In this document: positions 24,181 to 33,058 of the stretch, in pieces | Position numbering within the stretch: the first letter of the stretch is position 1 | Layout of the letters: each line of letters opens with the position of its first letter | Origin: Crocinitomicaceae bacterium TMED114 | GTDB taxonomy: Bacteria; Bacteroidota; Bacteroidia; Flavobacteriales_D; Sanyastnellaceae | Assembly: GCA_002172485.2 (NCBI GenBank) | Contig: NHFP02000005.1 | Coordinates: 4,402 to 68,401, forward strand | Direction of reading: 5' to 3' | DNA length: 64,000 nucleotides | Position numbers and translations under genes: made by a program | Notes under the pieces: model-generated | What the model saw: only the letters and a program-made list of their open reading frames with translations | Told to the model about the DNA's origin: nothing | The model's database searches: none

Positions 24181-25488
24181 TCAGGCGAGCTGGGCGTCAC
24201 CGCGTTCCTTAGGGATGGCGATGAGCAGGGCCAAGGCGGCCGCGAAGAACACAATGAGCACCAGGATGGAATTCCGCATGCTGCCTGTCAGGCCCTCGAT
24301 GTAGCCCCAGCTGAACATGCCGATGACCACGCCGAGCTTTTCCAGCACCTCGTAGAAGCTGAAGTACGACGCTGTGTCATCGGTGTCAGGCAGCATCTTG
24401 GTGTAGGTCGATCGATTGAGGCTCTGTGTGCCCCCCATCATGAAGCCGATCATGCCGGCGGCGATGAAGAACATGGTCGATTCGTTGACGAGCGAGTAGG
24501 CAAAGGCGCAGGTGGCTCCCCAGAGGAATGTGGCCACGATGAGGACGGGCACGTTGCCATACCGCCCGCTGAGCCGGCTAAACAGGAAGGAGCCGGGGAT
24601 GGCGACAATCTGCACGAGGATGATGGCGACAATGAGTTGGTCTTCAGGCAGGTGGATTTCCTTGATGCCAAAAGAGGAGGCCATGAGCATGATGGTCTGG
24701 ATGGCCATGCTCATCACGAAAAAGCTCAGGAGGTAGCGGATGACCCGGGTCTTGCCCTTGAGGTCGAGAGCGACGCCTTTCAGCTCGCGAAAGCCTTGCC
24801 AGAGGAGGTTGCCGTCAGGCCGGTCTTTGACCTGCACGGGCATGCGGCGGAAGGTGACCTGCGCCCATCCGGCCCACCAGAGGCCAACGAAAATGAAGGC
24901 CCACCGCGTGAGGTGGGCACCCACACCCATGATGAGCGCGAGGCAGAGCAGCAGGATGATGATGGAGCCGAAGAACCCCCAGGAATAGCCTTTGGCCGAC
25001 AGCAGGTCATGGTCTTCGGCCGGCGCGATTTCCGGCAGGAAGGCATTGTAGAAGCCGAGGCTGCCCCACGCTCCGACGTTGGCCAGGAACAGGGCGGTCA
25101 TGCTCCATTCAAGGTGTTGCGGGTCGAACCAGAACAGGCCAATGCACCCCGAAGCGCCCATGTAGCAGAAGACCTTGAGAAACGTCAGTTTTCGTCCCAG
25201 ATAGTCCGCCATGCCCGCCAGCAGGGGCGAAGCGAGGATGACGATCAAGAAGGAGGCGCCGAGGACGTAGCTGTAGAGCTGGGTGTTGATGAATTCAACC
25301 CCGAGAAAGGTCACGGTATCACTGACGGACCCGTCGGCCCCTTCTGTGGTGGTGATGGCATTGTAGAAGATGGGGAAGATGGCAGTGGTGATCACGAGGA
25401 AGTAGGCGCCATTGGCCCAATCGTACATCATCCACCCCATGCGGATGGCCTTGTCCGTGTACTCCTTGCGAATGCGCTTCAACCCCAT
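24181..25488 (-). CDS. MFS transporter, Atg22/UMF1-like
   Basis: Inner-membrane transporter of 435 residues with about twelve hydrophobic helices. The N-terminus MGWMMYDWANGAYFLVITTA is the YDWANSAY-type signature of the UMF1/Atg22-like branch, and GGTQSLNRSTYTKMLP is the conserved central loop. Substrates of this branch in bacteria are unknown; yeast Atg22 exports amino acids from the vacuole. A TATCTTG element lies seven bases before the ATG. It follows lhgO on the same strand but appears to have its own promoter. Confidence 0.9.
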   Translation of the reverse strand: MGLKRIRKEYTDKAIRMGWMMYDWANGAYFLVITTAIFPIFYNAITTTEGADGSVSDTVTFLGVEFINTQLYSYVLGASFLIVILASPLLAGMADYLGRKLTFLKVFCYMGASGCIGLFWFDPQHLEWSMTALFLANVGAWGSLGFYNAFLPEIAPAEDHDLLSAKGYSWGFFGSIIILLLCLALIMGVGAHLTRWAFIFVGLWWAGWAQVTFRRMPVQVKDRPDGNLLWQGFRELKGVALDLKGKTRVIRYLLSFFVMSMAIQTIMLMASSFGIKEIHLPEDQLIVAIILVQIVAIPGSFLFSRLSGRYGNVPVLIVATFLWGATCAFAYSLVNESTMFFIAAGMIGFMMGGTQSLNRSTYTKMLPDTDDTASYFSFYEVLEKLGVVIGMFSWGYIEGLTGSMRNSILVLIVFFAAALALLIAIPKERGDAQLA

Positions 25489-25495
25489 GTCCGCT

Positions 25496-25502
25496 CAAGA
25501 TA
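25496..25502 (-). promoter_or_regulatory. Promoter-like element before the MFS gene
   Basis: TATCTTG (TAnnTTG form) is followed by seven bases (AGCGGAC) and the ATG at 25488, in the short gap after lhgO. Confidence 0.4.
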
Positions 25503-25533
25503 GGGGGTGGGATGTCCGCAGGCGGAGCCGGGA

Positions 25534-26757
25534 TTAGGACAGGAGTCCCTGCTTTTCCACGGCGTTAGCGATGTGGTCGCCAATGGCCAAGGAGGCCGTG
25601 GCGGCCGGGGAGGGGGCGTTCAACACGTGGACGCTGCGGCCCTGGCTGATGATGCGGAAATCGTCCTTGGTGTCGCCGTCGGGGCGCAGGAGCAGGGCGC
25701 GGACACCGCTGCGGCCGACGCGCAGGTCGTCCATCTCGAGGGAGGGGACGAGGCGCTGGAGCGTCTTGAGGAAGAGCCGCTTGGAAAAGGCGCGGCGGTA
25801 TTCGTTGATCCCGAAGGACATGTTTTTGAAGAACAGCTTCCACGTGCCGCCATACCCCAGGGCCTCTGTCGTATCGCGTAGACTGAAGTCGGTCTTGCCG
25901 TAGCCCTCGCGCTTGAAGGTGAAGACGGCGTTGGGGCCGCATTCGATGTCGCCGTTGGTCATCCGCGTGAAGTGGACGCCCAGGAAGGGAAAATCGGGAT
26001 TGGGAACGGGGTAAATGAGGTTGCGGACCTTGTGCTTGGCGTGGTCCTCGAGTTCGTAGTAATCGCCGCGGAAGCCCACCACCCGCTCGGGCAACGACAC
26101 GCCATCCTTGCGGGCGAGGCGGTCGGCTTGAAGGCCAGCACAAACGACCATGCCCTTCGCGGCAAAGTCGCCCTGCTTGGTGTGCACGGTGACGCCGTTG
26201 TTCTCCTGAGTGAAGCCGGTCGCTTCGACGCCGGTGAACACGCGGCTTTGCGGCTGTTGGCCCAAGGCCACCTCGGCCATCTTGGCCGTCGCACCCCGGA
26301 AATCGATGATGCCGGTGCACGGCACCCAAAGGCCGGCGACCGCCTTGCAGTGTGGCTCGATTTCCCGGACCCGGTCGCCGTCGATGCGCTCCAGTCCTTC
26401 GATCTCGTTTTGCATGCCGATGCCATGGATCTTCTCGAGCATGGGCAGCTCGTCCGCAGTGGCTGCCGCGACGACCTTGCCGCACACGTCGTGGTCCACG
26501 CCGTACTCCTTGGCGAAGGCGACCAGTTCATGGCGGCCCTTTACACAGTTGGTGGCCTTGAGCGATCCTGGCGGGTAGTAGAGGCCACTGTGGATGACAC
26601 CACTGTTGTGGCCGGTCTGGTGGTCGCTGAGGATGTCCTCCTTTTCGAGCAGGCCAATGCGGGCCTCCGGGTGGCGGCGTTGCAGCTTGTAGAACGCGGC
26701 GGCACCAACGATGCCGCCTCCGACGACGATGAGATCGAATGTGTTGCGGGATTCCAT
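25534..26757 (-). CDS. lhgO: L-2-hydroxyglutarate oxidase
   Basis: FAD-dependent enzyme that oxidises L-2-hydroxyglutarate to 2-oxoglutarate, feeding electrons to the quinone pool. The 407-residue protein has the dinucleotide-binding start FDLIVVGGGIVGAAAFYKL, then GHNSGVIHSGLYYPPGSLKA, the strongly conserved LhgO/L2HGDH segment, PCTGIIDFRGATAKMAEVA, and a C-terminal GRSVHVLNAPSPAATASLAI. ATG 26757 gives the correct length; the open frame has 12 extra codons that overlap the promoter-like TATCTTCG. Confidence 0.94.
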   Translation of the reverse strand: MESRNTFDLIVVGGGIVGAAAFYKLQRRHPEARIGLLEKEDILSDHQTGHNSGVIHSGLYYPPGSLKATNCVKGRHELVAFAKEYGVDHDVCGKVVAAATADELPMLEKIHGIGMQNEIEGLERIDGDRVREIEPHCKAVAGLWVPCTGIIDFRGATAKMAEVALGQQPQSRVFTGVEATGFTQENNGVTVHTKQGDFAAKGMVVCAGLQADRLARKDGVSLPERVVGFRGDYYELEDHAKHKVRNLIYPVPNPDFPFLGVHFTRMTNGDIECGPNAVFTFKREGYGKTDFSLRDTTEALGYGGTWKLFFKNMSFGINEYRRAFSKRLFLKTLQRLVPSLEMDDLRVGRSGVRALLLRPDGDTKDDFRIISQGRSVHVLNAPSPAATASLAIGDHIANAVEKQGLLS

Positions 26758-26766
26758 GCGGGTCCG

Positions 26767-26774
26767 CGAAGATA
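26767..26774 (-). promoter_or_regulatory. TAnnTTTG-like element before lhgO
   Basis: TATCTTCG on the minus strand, one mismatch to the consensus, nine bases before the lhgO ATG. Confidence 0.4.
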
Positions 26775-26808
26775 GTCGGGCCTCCCGGCCCACGGATGGA
26801 CAGGGGCT

Positions 26809-29409
26809 TCAGCGGAGAATGTGCACGTGGCCGCGCCGTTCCTCGATGACGGGAATGCCGGTTTCGGTGTACTTCCAGAAAATCCGGTAGCCATACACCC
26901 CGTCGGGGATGAAGTGCTGTCCCTCCATGGCCTTGCCCGCCTCCGATTGGCCCATCCACGGCTGCTCGGGGTCGAGTGTTTCCCACACCAATTCGCCCCA
27001 ACGGTCGAACACTTGGAATTGGAATTCATCGAGTTCAGAACAATTGGATTCGACGCGGAACCCGTCGTTGATCCCGTCGTTGTCCGGCGTGAAGGCGGTG
27101 GGTACCCACATGTCGCAACCGCAGTATTCCTGGGTGACTTCCACGGTGGTGACGTCTGCACCACACGCGTTCTCCGCGGTCAGCAGGTAGGTGCCTGCGG
27201 GAACGGTCGGTTGGAGCCCTTCCACAGACGGGTCGGACCACTCTAAGGTGTAGGGGATCTCCTCGAGGTTGGTCCCCTCCAGCGCCCGCAATTCCGCGAA
27301 CACCTCGGTCTCTTCCCCCCAGCAGATCAGGCCGAGCAGGGGCACGGCTTCCACATCCAGTGTCGGCCAGACGTCCACGACTACATGGGCGGTGTCCTCG
27401 CACCCGGTCATGCTGTCGAAGATGCGGACGGTGAAATCGCCCTCCGTTTCCCAAGCGGGGCCGTTGGGAATGACCTCGTCGTTCACGGTCCAGACCCACC
27501 ACCCCAGGGGTGGTTCCGCCTGAGTGGGCCACGTCCACTCCACGGGTGGGGCGGTCACGCAATGGACGACGGTGTCCTGCAACGGGCCGATGACCGGGAC
27601 GGGCCACCAGTCGAGTGAGGCGCTTTCGGATGCGCTGCAATTTCCCAGGGATACGGTCACCGTGAAAGGACCGGGCCCGTCGGCCGCTGTCAGGAGAAGC
27701 TGGTTGCCCGCGTCGCCGGTGGACCAAACGGCATTGTCGTGGTTCCCGCTGACTTCCAAGGCGACGGGTTCGTTGTTGCAAGCGCCGAGCGGAGCGTCCA
27801 GGGTGAAGTCGATGGGGGGCAGCTCCGTCAGCGAGAGGGATGCGGTTGAAGTGCAACCGTCGGCGCTTTCGAGCTGGGCGATGTACAGCCCGGGTCCGGC
27901 TTGGTTGGGGGCGTTCGTGCCAGAGGGCAGCGTCCAGCCGGTGATGGTGGAACCGGCGTTGGGAAACGCACTCACGAGTCCGGTGGCGCCGAAGCAGAGT
28001 TCCTCGGGAATGGCCGATACCTCAGCGGAGGGGAGGGGAAGGACCTCGATGTCGAGGGTCACGGTGTTGCCCGGACAGCCACCGGTTTCCGCGGTCGCCT
28101 GCACCAGTCCGACTTCGGAGACCTCGATCGTCGGCTCCGGAGTGCTCAACCCGTTGACGGACCATGAAATGTTGGCGGCTTGGTCGGTGCTGGCGGTGAC
28201 CTGAATCACGTCGCCTTCGCACAGCGATACATCCGGCCCGGGTGCGACCGTCACGGTGGGGGAAGTTTGGACATTCACCGTGACATCGAGCGATTCGGTG
28301 CAGGTGGCAAGGGTGCCCACCACGGTGTAAACACCTCCGGCGGACACGGCCAGTGTGGCTTGTCCCGTGCCGTCCCAGTCGAGGGCGGCGCCAGGGTCGG
28401 CGGTGGCGGTCAATACGGTGGGGGTACCCTCGCAAATGGTGATCGCATCAGTGGCCACGGCCAGGTTGGGAGCTGGCAGGGCCTCGACTTCCACCCATTG
28501 GTACTGAGGACAACCGTTGACGTCGGCCTCCAAGAGGTATTCGCCCGCTGTGGCCTCGAGGGTGGCGGAATTCAGGCCCTCCCAGCTCACGGTCAGTCCG
28601 GGGGCCGATGCTGTGATCGTCCCGATTTCTCCGGGGCACAACGCATAAGGCGGAGCCGGCGAGAGGGCGAGGTCCGGAATGCCAATAGGGTTGCTGAAGT
28701 CGACGAGACAAAAGGATTGCGCGTTGTTGGCGCCACCGGTGCTTCCGGTGAATCCCCACCAGACTTCGCTGTCTCCGGCAAACACGTCACCCACCAAATC
28801 CACCGTGACACTGAACCGCTCGTCTCCATCGAATTCCATGCGGAAATTCTGGGTGGCAGGGTCCCACTGGATGAGGACGTCGTGGTCCTGGCCGTCTTCA
28901 ATGTTGCCGCTGGTGGCGCTGGCTGGGATGGTGTTGGGGGGGGCACCCGCGAGGCAATTCGGGCTGTTGTGGTTGTGGGTTCCGTCGCGCTGGAGGGCCA
29001 CGTGGTCTTCAAATGGGTCGCCCACATTGCCGTTGATCCACGTGTCAAATTCGATGACGAGGGAAGGGTCGAAGACCGGTTCGATGAACCCGCTGGCGCC
29101 ATAGAAGTTGCCGTATCCCATGTTGCCGCCATTGCTCGAAGTCAGGGCGCCGGGACCGATTTGCTGCATCACCCAGGCGATGCCGTCGGCTCCGCCGTCG
29201 TTGGAGCCCAAGTTCACGGTCAGTTCGAGCGTGAAGGGATGGGCGACGTCGAGGGTGCAGTCGTGCCATGCCGCGCCGCGTTGGGAATTCATGGCCGCGG
29301 TCAGTTGGACGCAGTCGGAAGACAGTTCGGTCGCATTTTCCACCACCGAGAATTGGGCGGAAACCGGACAGCTGAACAAAAGAAACAGGGCCAGACAACA
29401 GCGGGGCAT
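26809..29409 (-). CDS. Secreted lectin-domain protein with gliding-motility-type C-terminal (CHU_C-like) domain
   Basis: The 866-residue protein has a signal peptide (PRCCLALFLLFSCPVSAQ). Residues 20-230 form an L-type (legume) lectin-like domain: NSQRGAAWHDCTLDVAHPF, GGADGIAWVMQQIG, PSLVIEFDTWING, DHDVLIQWDPATQNFRMEF, and WWGFTGSTGG. A middle region contains several Ig/PKD-like beta-sandwich segments of roughly 80 residues. The last ~95 residues (VPTAFTPDNDGINDGFRVES, FQVFDRWGELVWET, DGVYGYRIFWKY) are the gliding-motility-associated C-terminal domain, a T9SS signal type. Predicted secreted, possibly an adhesin binding glycans. It is upstream of lhgO on the same strand. Confidence 0.9.
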   Translation of the reverse strand: MPRCCLALFLLFSCPVSAQFSVVENATELSSDCVQLTAAMNSQRGAAWHDCTLDVAHPFTLELTVNLGSNDGGADGIAWVMQQIGPGALTSSNGGNMGYGNFYGASGFIEPVFDPSLVIEFDTWINGNVGDPFEDHVALQRDGTHNHNSPNCLAGAPPNTIPASATSGNIEDGQDHDVLIQWDPATQNFRMEFDGDERFSVTVDLVGDVFAGDSEVWWGFTGSTGGANNAQSFCLVDFSNPIGIPDLALSPAPPYALCPGEIGTITASAPGLTVSWEGLNSATLEATAGEYLLEADVNGCPQYQWVEVEALPAPNLAVATDAITICEGTPTVLTATADPGAALDWDGTGQATLAVSAGGVYTVVGTLATCTESLDVTVNVQTSPTVTVAPGPDVSLCEGDVIQVTASTDQAANISWSVNGLSTPEPTIEVSEVGLVQATAETGGCPGNTVTLDIEVLPLPSAEVSAIPEELCFGATGLVSAFPNAGSTITGWTLPSGTNAPNQAGPGLYIAQLESADGCTSTASLSLTELPPIDFTLDAPLGACNNEPVALEVSGNHDNAVWSTGDAGNQLLLTAADGPGPFTVTVSLGNCSASESASLDWWPVPVIGPLQDTVVHCVTAPPVEWTWPTQAEPPLGWWVWTVNDEVIPNGPAWETEGDFTVRIFDSMTGCEDTAHVVVDVWPTLDVEAVPLLGLICWGEETEVFAELRALEGTNLEEIPYTLEWSDPSVEGLQPTVPAGTYLLTAENACGADVTTVEVTQEYCGCDMWVPTAFTPDNDGINDGFRVESNCSELDEFQFQVFDRWGELVWETLDPEQPWMGQSEAGKAMEGQHFIPDGVYGYRIFWKYTETGIPVIEERRGHVHILR

Positions 29410-29419
29410 GGCACAAAAT

Positions 29420-29449
29420 AAGAAGGCCCGCTCGAGGCGGGCCTTTCTT
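29420..29449 (-). terminator. Intrinsic terminator after the small Cys/Lys-rich gene
   Basis: GGCCCGC and GCGGGCC form a perfect stem around CTCGA, flanked by AAGAA and TTCTT that extend it, then TTATTTTG on the minus strand. It lies just past the stop at 29468 and just before the lectin gene start. Confidence 0.75.
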
Positions 29450-29467
29450 GAGTGCGGGATGCTGGAT

Positions 29468-29788
29468 TCAGCTGTCCTTGGCGGGGCTGAGTTCGGCTTT
29501 CTTGTCTGCCTTGGCGGCCTTCTCCTCCGTGCGGGTCATGGCCATTTGGGGCTTGCCTTGATCCTTGCCGGCCTTCTTGGCCTTCCTGGCCTTCTTGCCT
29601 TTCTTCTTGGAGTCGGTGCAAGAAGACTTGGCGGAGCAGCAGCTCTTGCCAGCGTCTGCCTTGCCCTTGCAGCAGGAGCTCATGGACTTGGAGCACTCGG
29701 TCTTGGCTTTGTCGCCACCGGTGTAGCTTTGTGCGGATGCTGTGGCGCCGAAAAGGAAGAGGGCGCCGAGGAGGAGAATGTGCTTCAT
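29468..29788 (-). CDS. Small secreted Cys- and Lys-rich protein
   Basis: The 106-residue product has a signal peptide (HILLLGALFLFGATASAQ). The mature part has a Cys cluster (SSCCKGKADAGKSCCSAKSS) and then a Lys/Ala-rich basic stretch (KKKGKKARKAKKAGKDQGK). It matches no family that I recognise. The Cys pairs could bind metal or form disulfides; the basic tail could bind polyanions. It has its own terminator and is divergent from a TonB-like gene 78 bases away. Confidence 0.7.
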   Translation of the reverse strand: MKHILLLGALFLFGATASAQSYTGGDKAKTECSKSMSSCCKGKADAGKSCCSAKSSCTDSKKKGKKARKAKKAGKDQGKPQMAMTRTEEKAAKADKKAELSPAKDS

Positions 29789-29866
29789 GATCTAAGTATT
29801 CAACGTTAAAGATAAGTATTCCTGCACGCAACGGCCGATGCACCGCGTTATTTTGTGGTCGCAGCG

Positions 29867-30622
29867 ATGAATTCTTCCCTCGAACGCAAACCCATGGATC
29901 GGCGCGAGCGCACCGTTTGGCAAGCCGCCATCGCGGCGTTGCTGGTGCACGCGGTCGCACTGGGTGTCCTCGAGCAATGGGGGCGCCTTCCGGCTCCCGA
30001 GCGACAGGCCTTTGCCGAGGTGAATTTTGTGGATTTCCAGGTAACGGAGACGCGAACCATGGAGGAGGCGGTCCGCGAGCAGATGGAGGCCCGCATGGCC
30101 GCCATCCGCAATGCAGCTGCAGACCGTCAAGCTGCGCGGTCGGACGAGGTGCGCAGCAGCCGCGCAGAAGAAGCCCGCATGGCGGCGGAGGTGGAAGCGG
30201 AACTTCGCGCCCTGGAGCGCCAAACTTTTGACGCATTGGCCGACGGTCGGGAAGCCCCCGAGTCGGCCGGAACGAGACGTCCGGACGAGAACCGTCCCCT
30301 CGAAGATTACGAGGGCTGGGACGCCCGCTATGACGGACAGGTCACGGCCGAATATGACCTTTCCGGACGGAAGGCCTTGCAGCTGGACATTCCAGGCTAC
30401 CGCTGCCGGGGTGGGGGCGTTGTGGTCTTGTCCATCGCGGTGTCGCCGGGAGGGGAAGTCCTGGATGTGGCCGTGCAGCAGGCCGAGGCATTGGGAGAAG
30501 GTGTGGTGGAGTGTCTTCGCAGCGAAGCCCTTCGAAGCGCCGGACGCTGCCGGTTTGCCTCCCGTTCCGATGCGCCGCGCCGGCAGATGGGAACCTTGAC
30601 CTACCGGTTCATCGCCCAGTAA
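29867..30622 (+). CDS. TonB-like energy-transducer family protein
   Basis: The 251-residue protein has one N-terminal membrane helix (TVWQAAIAALLVHAVALGVL), a long charged coiled-coil-like linker (about 45-110, rich in Glu, Arg and Ala) instead of the usual Pro-rich spacer, and a C-terminal domain with GGGVVVLSIAVSPGGEVLDV and then a Cys-containing helix. This resembles the TonB C-terminal fold, but the usual YP motif is absent. ATG 29867 was chosen over the GTG at 29855. Its 3' end overlaps the convergent saccharopine-dehydrogenase-like gene by 14 bases. The family call is moderate. Confidence 0.65.
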   Translation: MNSSLERKPMDRRERTVWQAAIAALLVHAVALGVLEQWGRLPAPERQAFAEVNFVDFQVTETRTMEEAVREQMEARMAAIRNAAADRQAARSDEVRSSRAEEARMAAEVEAELRALERQTFDALADGREAPESAGTRRPDENRPLEDYEGWDARYDGQVTAEYDLSGRKALQLDIPGYRCRGGGVVVLSIAVSPGGEVLDVAVQQAEALGEGVVECLRSEALRSAGRCRFASRSDAPRRQMGTLTYRFIAQ

Positions 30623-31823
30623 GGCCCGCGTATTCGGACAGGTACTCGAAGGCGGGGGTCAACGTGCCCTCCAGCGTCGTTTCAGAAGCGCCCTTCAAAA
30701 TGCCTTGGCTGTCTCCTTCCACAACGAGGGGGATGATGTGCTCCACGAGCGTGGCACCGAAATCCGCACTCGCATCCCGCGGAAGTTCGCAAGGCAGATT
30801 GTCCACCGCCATCACGCCCACGCTGCCTGGTGTCCCGAAGGGCACTCGCTTTTCTGCAATGGGATCGTACCCGTACATCGGGTCTGCAATCGTGCTTGGC
30901 TCGAGGGTGGTGGCCACAGGGCCGTCGATGTCGCAGCTGATGTCGGCCACCACGGAGATGCGCCAGTCGTCATCGCGGACATCCTCCCGGGCAAACAGGA
31001 AGGGCGACCCCTCGGCCCAGTAATGGCCAGCGATGAACAGGTCGGTAGAGCGGGCGAAGGCCATGAAGGTGCTCTCGTATCCGATGGGGTCTTCGCAGAA
31101 TTCATCGAAGTCGAACCCGCCGTCTCCAGCGCGGCGATTGTAGTCTTCGAGGTCGAGGTGGGTGAAGACGGGCTCCCCGAAATCTTCCCGGAGATAGTCC
31201 ACCGGATGGACCTCCCTGACTTTCATGGCTTCCAGGATTTCCCGGGCGCCATTGCCCACCCGGCCGTGGCCGGTCAAAGCGATTTTGGTGGTCGGGTCGA
31301 GCTTCACCTTGGAGAGGTGGCCCTCCATTTCCTTCCGGTCGGCGCAGTCAATGGCGCGCGGGAGGTCATAGGTGCCGCGTTGTGCGCCATAGGTGCGGAA
31401 GGCGTTGTACGTCCCCACGATGCCGGCGTAGCGGCCAAACCCGATGATGCGCCGTCCACCCGGACGCTTGAGCAGTTCGTAGTCAATCAGCCGGATGCGC
31501 TTGTCCAGGCAGGCCCGCAGCAGCTTGGCGTTGTATGGCTGCAATTTGAAGGTGTGCGAAAAGAAGAAGTAGGTCTTGTCGGGGATCAATTGGTCCACCG
31601 GAACCTCCTTCACGCCAAACAGAACGTCGCAGTCTTCGAGGTGGTCACTGAGTTCGACCCCCGCTTCCGTGTATTCGGCATCTGCAATCCGGCGAACCTC
31701 ACTGGGCTGGACGACCAACTCGATGTAGGGGAACCGCTCCAGCACTTCCGCACACTGCGCCGGCGTCAAGGGGACCCGTTGGTCCGGTGGCGTCTTTCCT
31801 TCTCTGATGATTCCGATCCGCAT
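30609..31823 (-). CDS. Saccharopine dehydrogenase-like / alanine-dehydrogenase-N family oxidoreductase
   Basis: The 404-residue protein begins MRIGIIREGKTPPDQRVPLT, the start of the alanine dehydrogenase/transhydrogenase N-terminal domain. The NAD-binding part has KIALTGHGRVGNGAREILEA (GxGxxG-like). PVATTLEPSTIADPMYGYDP is typical of lysine-forming saccharopine dehydrogenase relatives. Bacterial substrates of this group are mostly untested. ATG 31823 fits the conserved start; the open frame reaches 31907 without coding character. Confidence 0.85.
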   Translation of the reverse strand: MRIGIIREGKTPPDQRVPLTPAQCAEVLERFPYIELVVQPSEVRRIADAEYTEAGVELSDHLEDCDVLFGVKEVPVDQLIPDKTYFFFSHTFKLQPYNAKLLRACLDKRIRLIDYELLKRPGGRRIIGFGRYAGIVGTYNAFRTYGAQRGTYDLPRAIDCADRKEMEGHLSKVKLDPTTKIALTGHGRVGNGAREILEAMKVREVHPVDYLREDFGEPVFTHLDLEDYNRRAGDGGFDFDEFCEDPIGYESTFMAFARSTDLFIAGHYWAEGSPFLFAREDVRDDDWRISVVADISCDIDGPVATTLEPSTIADPMYGYDPIAEKRVPFGTPGSVGVMAVDNLPCELPRDASADFGATLVEHIIPLVVEGDSQGILKGASETTLEGTLTPAFEYLSEYAGLTGR

Positions 31824-31994
31824 GGCAAAACAACTGCTCTGCAAGTAACGGGGTTGCGCCCCGGTCTGCACGCCCGCTCGCATGGGTTTGCTTACGTTGT
31901 CCACCACCGCCCTTGGGGATAACCTAAAGAGGGACGTAGCCCCGTTTTTGCGAGCAGCGCCGGGCGACCATCAATGTGGCGCAACTTTGACGAC

Positions 31995-33038
31995 GTGAAG
32001 CGCGCCCTGTTTTTGCTTTGTTCCATGGCCCTTTTGGCGTCCAGTTGCCAGCGGTATTCCTCCGTGGTGGAGACGGGATTGCACGTGGAGCGCATCGCCG
32101 ACCGGTTGGAGCCGATTCCGGCGCCACCGAATTACGCTGACGAGACCGATTGGGCGGCGTTGCCGTGGACAGAGGATCCAGCGGACCTGTTTCCCAAAGG
32201 GCGCGCCGTTTCGGAAGGCCCGGGTACGGCCGACATTTTCTATTTACATCCCACCATTTTCGAGGAGGGTCCAGCGTGGAATGCGCCCGTCGACAGTGCC
32301 GCCCTCAATGCCGCTGTCGACACGTGGCCGGTGCGCCATCAGGCGTCCGTTTTCAATGGGGCTGGTCGGGTCTTTGCCCCGCGCTACCGCCAAGCGCACA
32401 TCCGCGTCTTTTCGGTGGGCGACAGCTTGAGTCTCGGTGCACTGCAATTGGCCTACGCCGACATCCGCGCCGCGTTCCAGCATTATCTCGACCACTGGGA
32501 TGAAGGCCGTCCGCTGGTCATCGCCGCCCACAGCCAAGGGAGCTGGCATGCCCGGTGGTTGCTGCAGGAGTTCTTCGACGGCACGCCGCTCCAAGACCGT
32601 CTCGTGGCCGCCTACATCCCGGGGATGGACATCTATCCGTCGGACTTCCAGTCCATCTCGCCTTGCACAGCGGCCACCGACCAGCATTGCTACTGCACGT
32701 GGATGAGTTACGGGGCGGGATACTTGCCTCCGTGGTTGGCTGCCAAGCCGGCGCCGCCGAGTGTCATTCATCCGATCACCTGGACCACGGTGGTGGGGGA
32801 GACCAATGACAAGAAGGTGCACCGTGGTGCCGTCCGGGAGTCCTTCCGCAACAAGAATCCGGGCAGCATCACCGCCCGGGTGACGGAGGACGGTGTGCTT
32901 TGGGTGGACCGGCCGCACATCTTCCTGGTCGGTGGATGGCTTCACCGCAACAATTGGCACGTGGGCGACTTCAACCTCTTCTGGGACAACATTCGCCAGA
33001 ATGTCCACGACCGTGTGAGGGCCGCGAAGGGTTCGTGA
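31995..33038 (+). CDS. DUF3089 family alpha/beta-hydrolase lipoprotein
   Basis: The product (347 residues from the GTG at 31995) starts KRALFLLCSMALLASSC, a lipoprotein signal with the lipid Cys at the end. The catalytic core follows DUF3089: TADIFYLHPTIF, APRYRQAHIRVFS, LVIAAHSQGSWHARWLL with the nucleophile-type Ser, YIPGMDIYPSDF, and C-terminal WLHRNNWHVGDFNLFW. The GTG was preferred over the ATG at 31974 because it gives a normal signal peptide and sits five bases after CAACTTTG, as in other genes here. An esterase or lipase role is likely; substrate unknown. Confidence 0.82.
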   Translation: MKRALFLLCSMALLASSCQRYSSVVETGLHVERIADRLEPIPAPPNYADETDWAALPWTEDPADLFPKGRAVSEGPGTADIFYLHPTIFEEGPAWNAPVDSAALNAAVDTWPVRHQASVFNGAGRVFAPRYRQAHIRVFSVGDSLSLGALQLAYADIRAAFQHYLDHWDEGRPLVIAAHSQGSWHARWLLQEFFDGTPLQDRLVAAYIPGMDIYPSDFQSISPCTAATDQHCYCTWMSYGAGYLPPWLAAKPAPPSVIHPITWTTVVGETNDKKVHRGAVRESFRNKNPGSITARVTEDGVLWVDRPHIFLVGGWLHRNNWHVGDFNLFWDNIRQNVHDRVRAAKGS

Positions 33039-33058
33039 ATTGTGTCGTAACTAGCACC

